DNA from: Smittium culicis
Taxonomy: Eukaryota > Kickxellomycota > Harpellomycetes > Harpellales > Legeriomycetaceae
Length of the DNA: 10,737 nt
Direction: 5' to 3'
Assembly: GCA_001970855.1 (NCBI GenBank)
Contig: LSSN01001459.1
Location: forward strand, 1 to 10,737
The notes beneath the pieces are model-generated. The model saw only the letters and a list, made by a program, of their open reading frames with translations. It had not been told where the DNA came from and searched no databases. Shown here in pieces: positions 9,661 through 10,737 of this stretch; the first letter of the stretch is position 1, and the number at the start of each line of letters is the position of its first letter. A program made the position numbers and the translations under genes.

Positions 9661-10202
9661 TAAACGAAAATTGATATATTATTTCAATAAAAAATGTTTA
9701 GTAGGTATAGAGTTAAATTTTAAACAAAATCGAAATGATAACTAAACTTATTATCAGATACATTGTATGAAGATGATTAAATAAAAGAATGCTAATTAAA
9801 TGAATTTTATATGTGTTTATCTAACTTCGATGCTTATTCTGCGATTAAAGTTCGTTTTTCTTAGGATACGGTTTATTTTTTATTATTTTACTTTACTTTG
9901 TGATTCAAATGTTTTTAAATCAATTGGATAAGATTATAATGAAAATCAAATATAGTTTGAGATTCTATGAATTGTTTAGCGCTTACCATTGGAGAGTTAA
10001 AATTAAGCTAAAGTTAAAAATAAGCTATGAATTATTTGTTCTTTATTTTTCTCTATTTAAACACAGTTTATTATCAATAATACAGAAAAATTTTTTTTTT
10101 GAAACGCATTAAAGGTACATATAATTTTTATTAAAATAAATTTAAATTATTATCCAGAAAAAAATTCAAGCTCACTCAATATTTAGCTACTGTATAATTA
10201 AA

Positions 10203-10290
10203 TTCTATTGGAACACATTAAATTAATTTTATATAAAAATTTACTCAATGCCTAGTCGTATAAATTTTATACAAAGCTAATTTAATAGAA
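10203..10290 (+). repeat. Branched foldable region
   Basis: TTCTATT (10203-10209) and AAATTA (10220-10225) together pair with the contiguous TAATTTAATAGAA (10278-10290), leaving a 10-base bulge. Inside are two palindromes: TTTTATATAAAA (10227-10238) and GTATAAA-T-TTTATAC (10258-10272). The pattern resembles a multi-branch RNA fold, but AT-rich DNA gives many such folds by chance. Confidence 0.35.
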
Positions 10291-10459
10291 AGAGTTATGT
10301 GTGATTACGTCGCTTATATATAGTTAAAATTTTTTATAGTTTATTTTTTTGATTATAATGATTTTTTGATTAGAATAAAACTTATACTGGGTTATTTGAG
10401 AAAAATTAAAAGCTTTTCTTCCAAGGTCAGTTCTTTTAATCTCATTTTACAACTAATTA

Positions 10460-10500
10460 TAATATGAACAGTATAAAACATCGGAAACCCGTTCATATTA
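10460..10500 (+). repeat. 10-bp inverted repeat with 21-base loop
   Basis: TAATATGAAC (10460-10469) and GTTCATATTA (10491-10500) are exact reverse complements. The loop holds the relatively GC-rich TCGGAAACCC. Stems of this length with loops of this size are expected a few times by chance. Confidence 0.5.
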
Positions 10501-10737
10501 ATTTTATCCTATTATAGAGTTTTTTGATGCGTTAAAAATTACATTAAATATAATGAAATAATGATAAATAGACTCTGTGTGTCAATACGACTGGTATAAA
10601 ATTATTATTTCAAAGTTATAAATACCCAGTGAGAAAATGACTATATTAATAATATTATAAGTCCAGTATAATTGATAGCTTAGTAAGCTTTTAAAAAAGA
10701 TATAAGAATGGGAATGAGAAAATATTTATTAGCGATA

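Larger units (their letters stand above)
1801..10737. other. AT-rich gene desert of about 8.9 kb
   Basis: Sampled lines at 4681, 6061 and 7201 have 9, 11 and 10 G/C per 60 bases. Stops occur in every frame. The longest open stretches are about 67-70 codons, which I estimate is what chance gives at this composition. I see no conserved domain, tRNA, rRNA, LTR or long tandem repeat. CG dinucleotides persist, mostly as TCGA. The 3.4-8.6 kb part tends to have more T than A on this strand, while beyond about 9 kb the strands are near balance. Candidate identities are a regional GC-poor centromere, a subtelomere or heterochromatic block, or an origin-containing intergenic region; none can be decided here. 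Confidence 0.75.

Noticed and set aside
9909..10112. 67-codon ATG frame on the plus strand (open from a GTG at 9900)
   Set aside because: Length is about what chance gives in six frames at this composition. Its residues are those expected from AT-rich DNA (K, I, F, L, Y), with no motif and no resemblance to the style of the upstream gene.
10441..10640. Point-centromere elements (TTTCCGA on the minus strand near 10482; CDEI-like TTCACATG near 6733)
   Set aside because: The CCG core match is only 7 bases. No CDEI lies at the required spacing of about 80-90 bases beside it, and the CDEI-like site has a mismatch and no CDEIII partner.
1801..10737. Matches to the yeast ARS consensus, for example 2658-2668 and 3902-3912
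   Set aside because: About seven matches are expected by chance in this much AT-rich DNA, so they carry no information.
1801..10737. tRNA genes
   Set aside because: TTCGA occurs many times, but none sits in a GGTTCGANTCC-type B box and no A box lies at a suitable distance on either strand.

Overview
The window looks like nuclear DNA from a low-GC eukaryote, most plausibly a yeast or other AT-rich fungus, although a protist cannot be excluded. Three things point this way. The one clear gene encodes a long asparagine/glutamine-rich, low-complexity protein. Nothing prokaryotic in style is visible (no Shine-Dalgarno-led operons, no dense ORFs). More than 9 kb of very AT-rich DNA follows with no gene. 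The gene uses the standard stop code: all its glutamines are CAA/CAG and it has no in-frame TAA/TAG, which argues against a ciliate-type code.

Layout. Positions 1-1359 (+) hold the 3' part of a protein gene whose frame is already open at base 1, so its start lies outside the window. Positions 1360-1620 are the 3' flank with yeast-like 3'-end elements. A small patch of higher GC sits at 1681-1800. From about 1.8 kb to the right edge the sequence is an AT-rich desert. Hand counts of three sampled 60-base lines gave 15-18% GC, against 32-50% in three sampled lines of the gene. The desert has A/T homopolymers, many AT palindromes, and stop codons in all frames. I found no convincing tRNA, rRNA, CRISPR array or intact mobile element in it.

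What stands out in the desert is local structure rather than genes: four consecutive hairpins packed into 9261-9394 (one with a perfect 14-bp stem), a perfect 13-bp hairpin at 9629-9660, an imperfect 14-pair hairpin at 5399-5437, and a 540-base T/pyrimidine-rich island at 7321-7860. I tested the idea that the desert hides a decayed gene on the minus strand by counting G per codon position over 7201-8880. The result (71/52/59) does not support a coding frame, apart from one short local patch at 7978-8124. A regional, GC-poor centromere or origin-type region is a reasonable inference for the desert but cannot be shown from this sequence alone.

No functional link between the gene and the desert can be read from the window.
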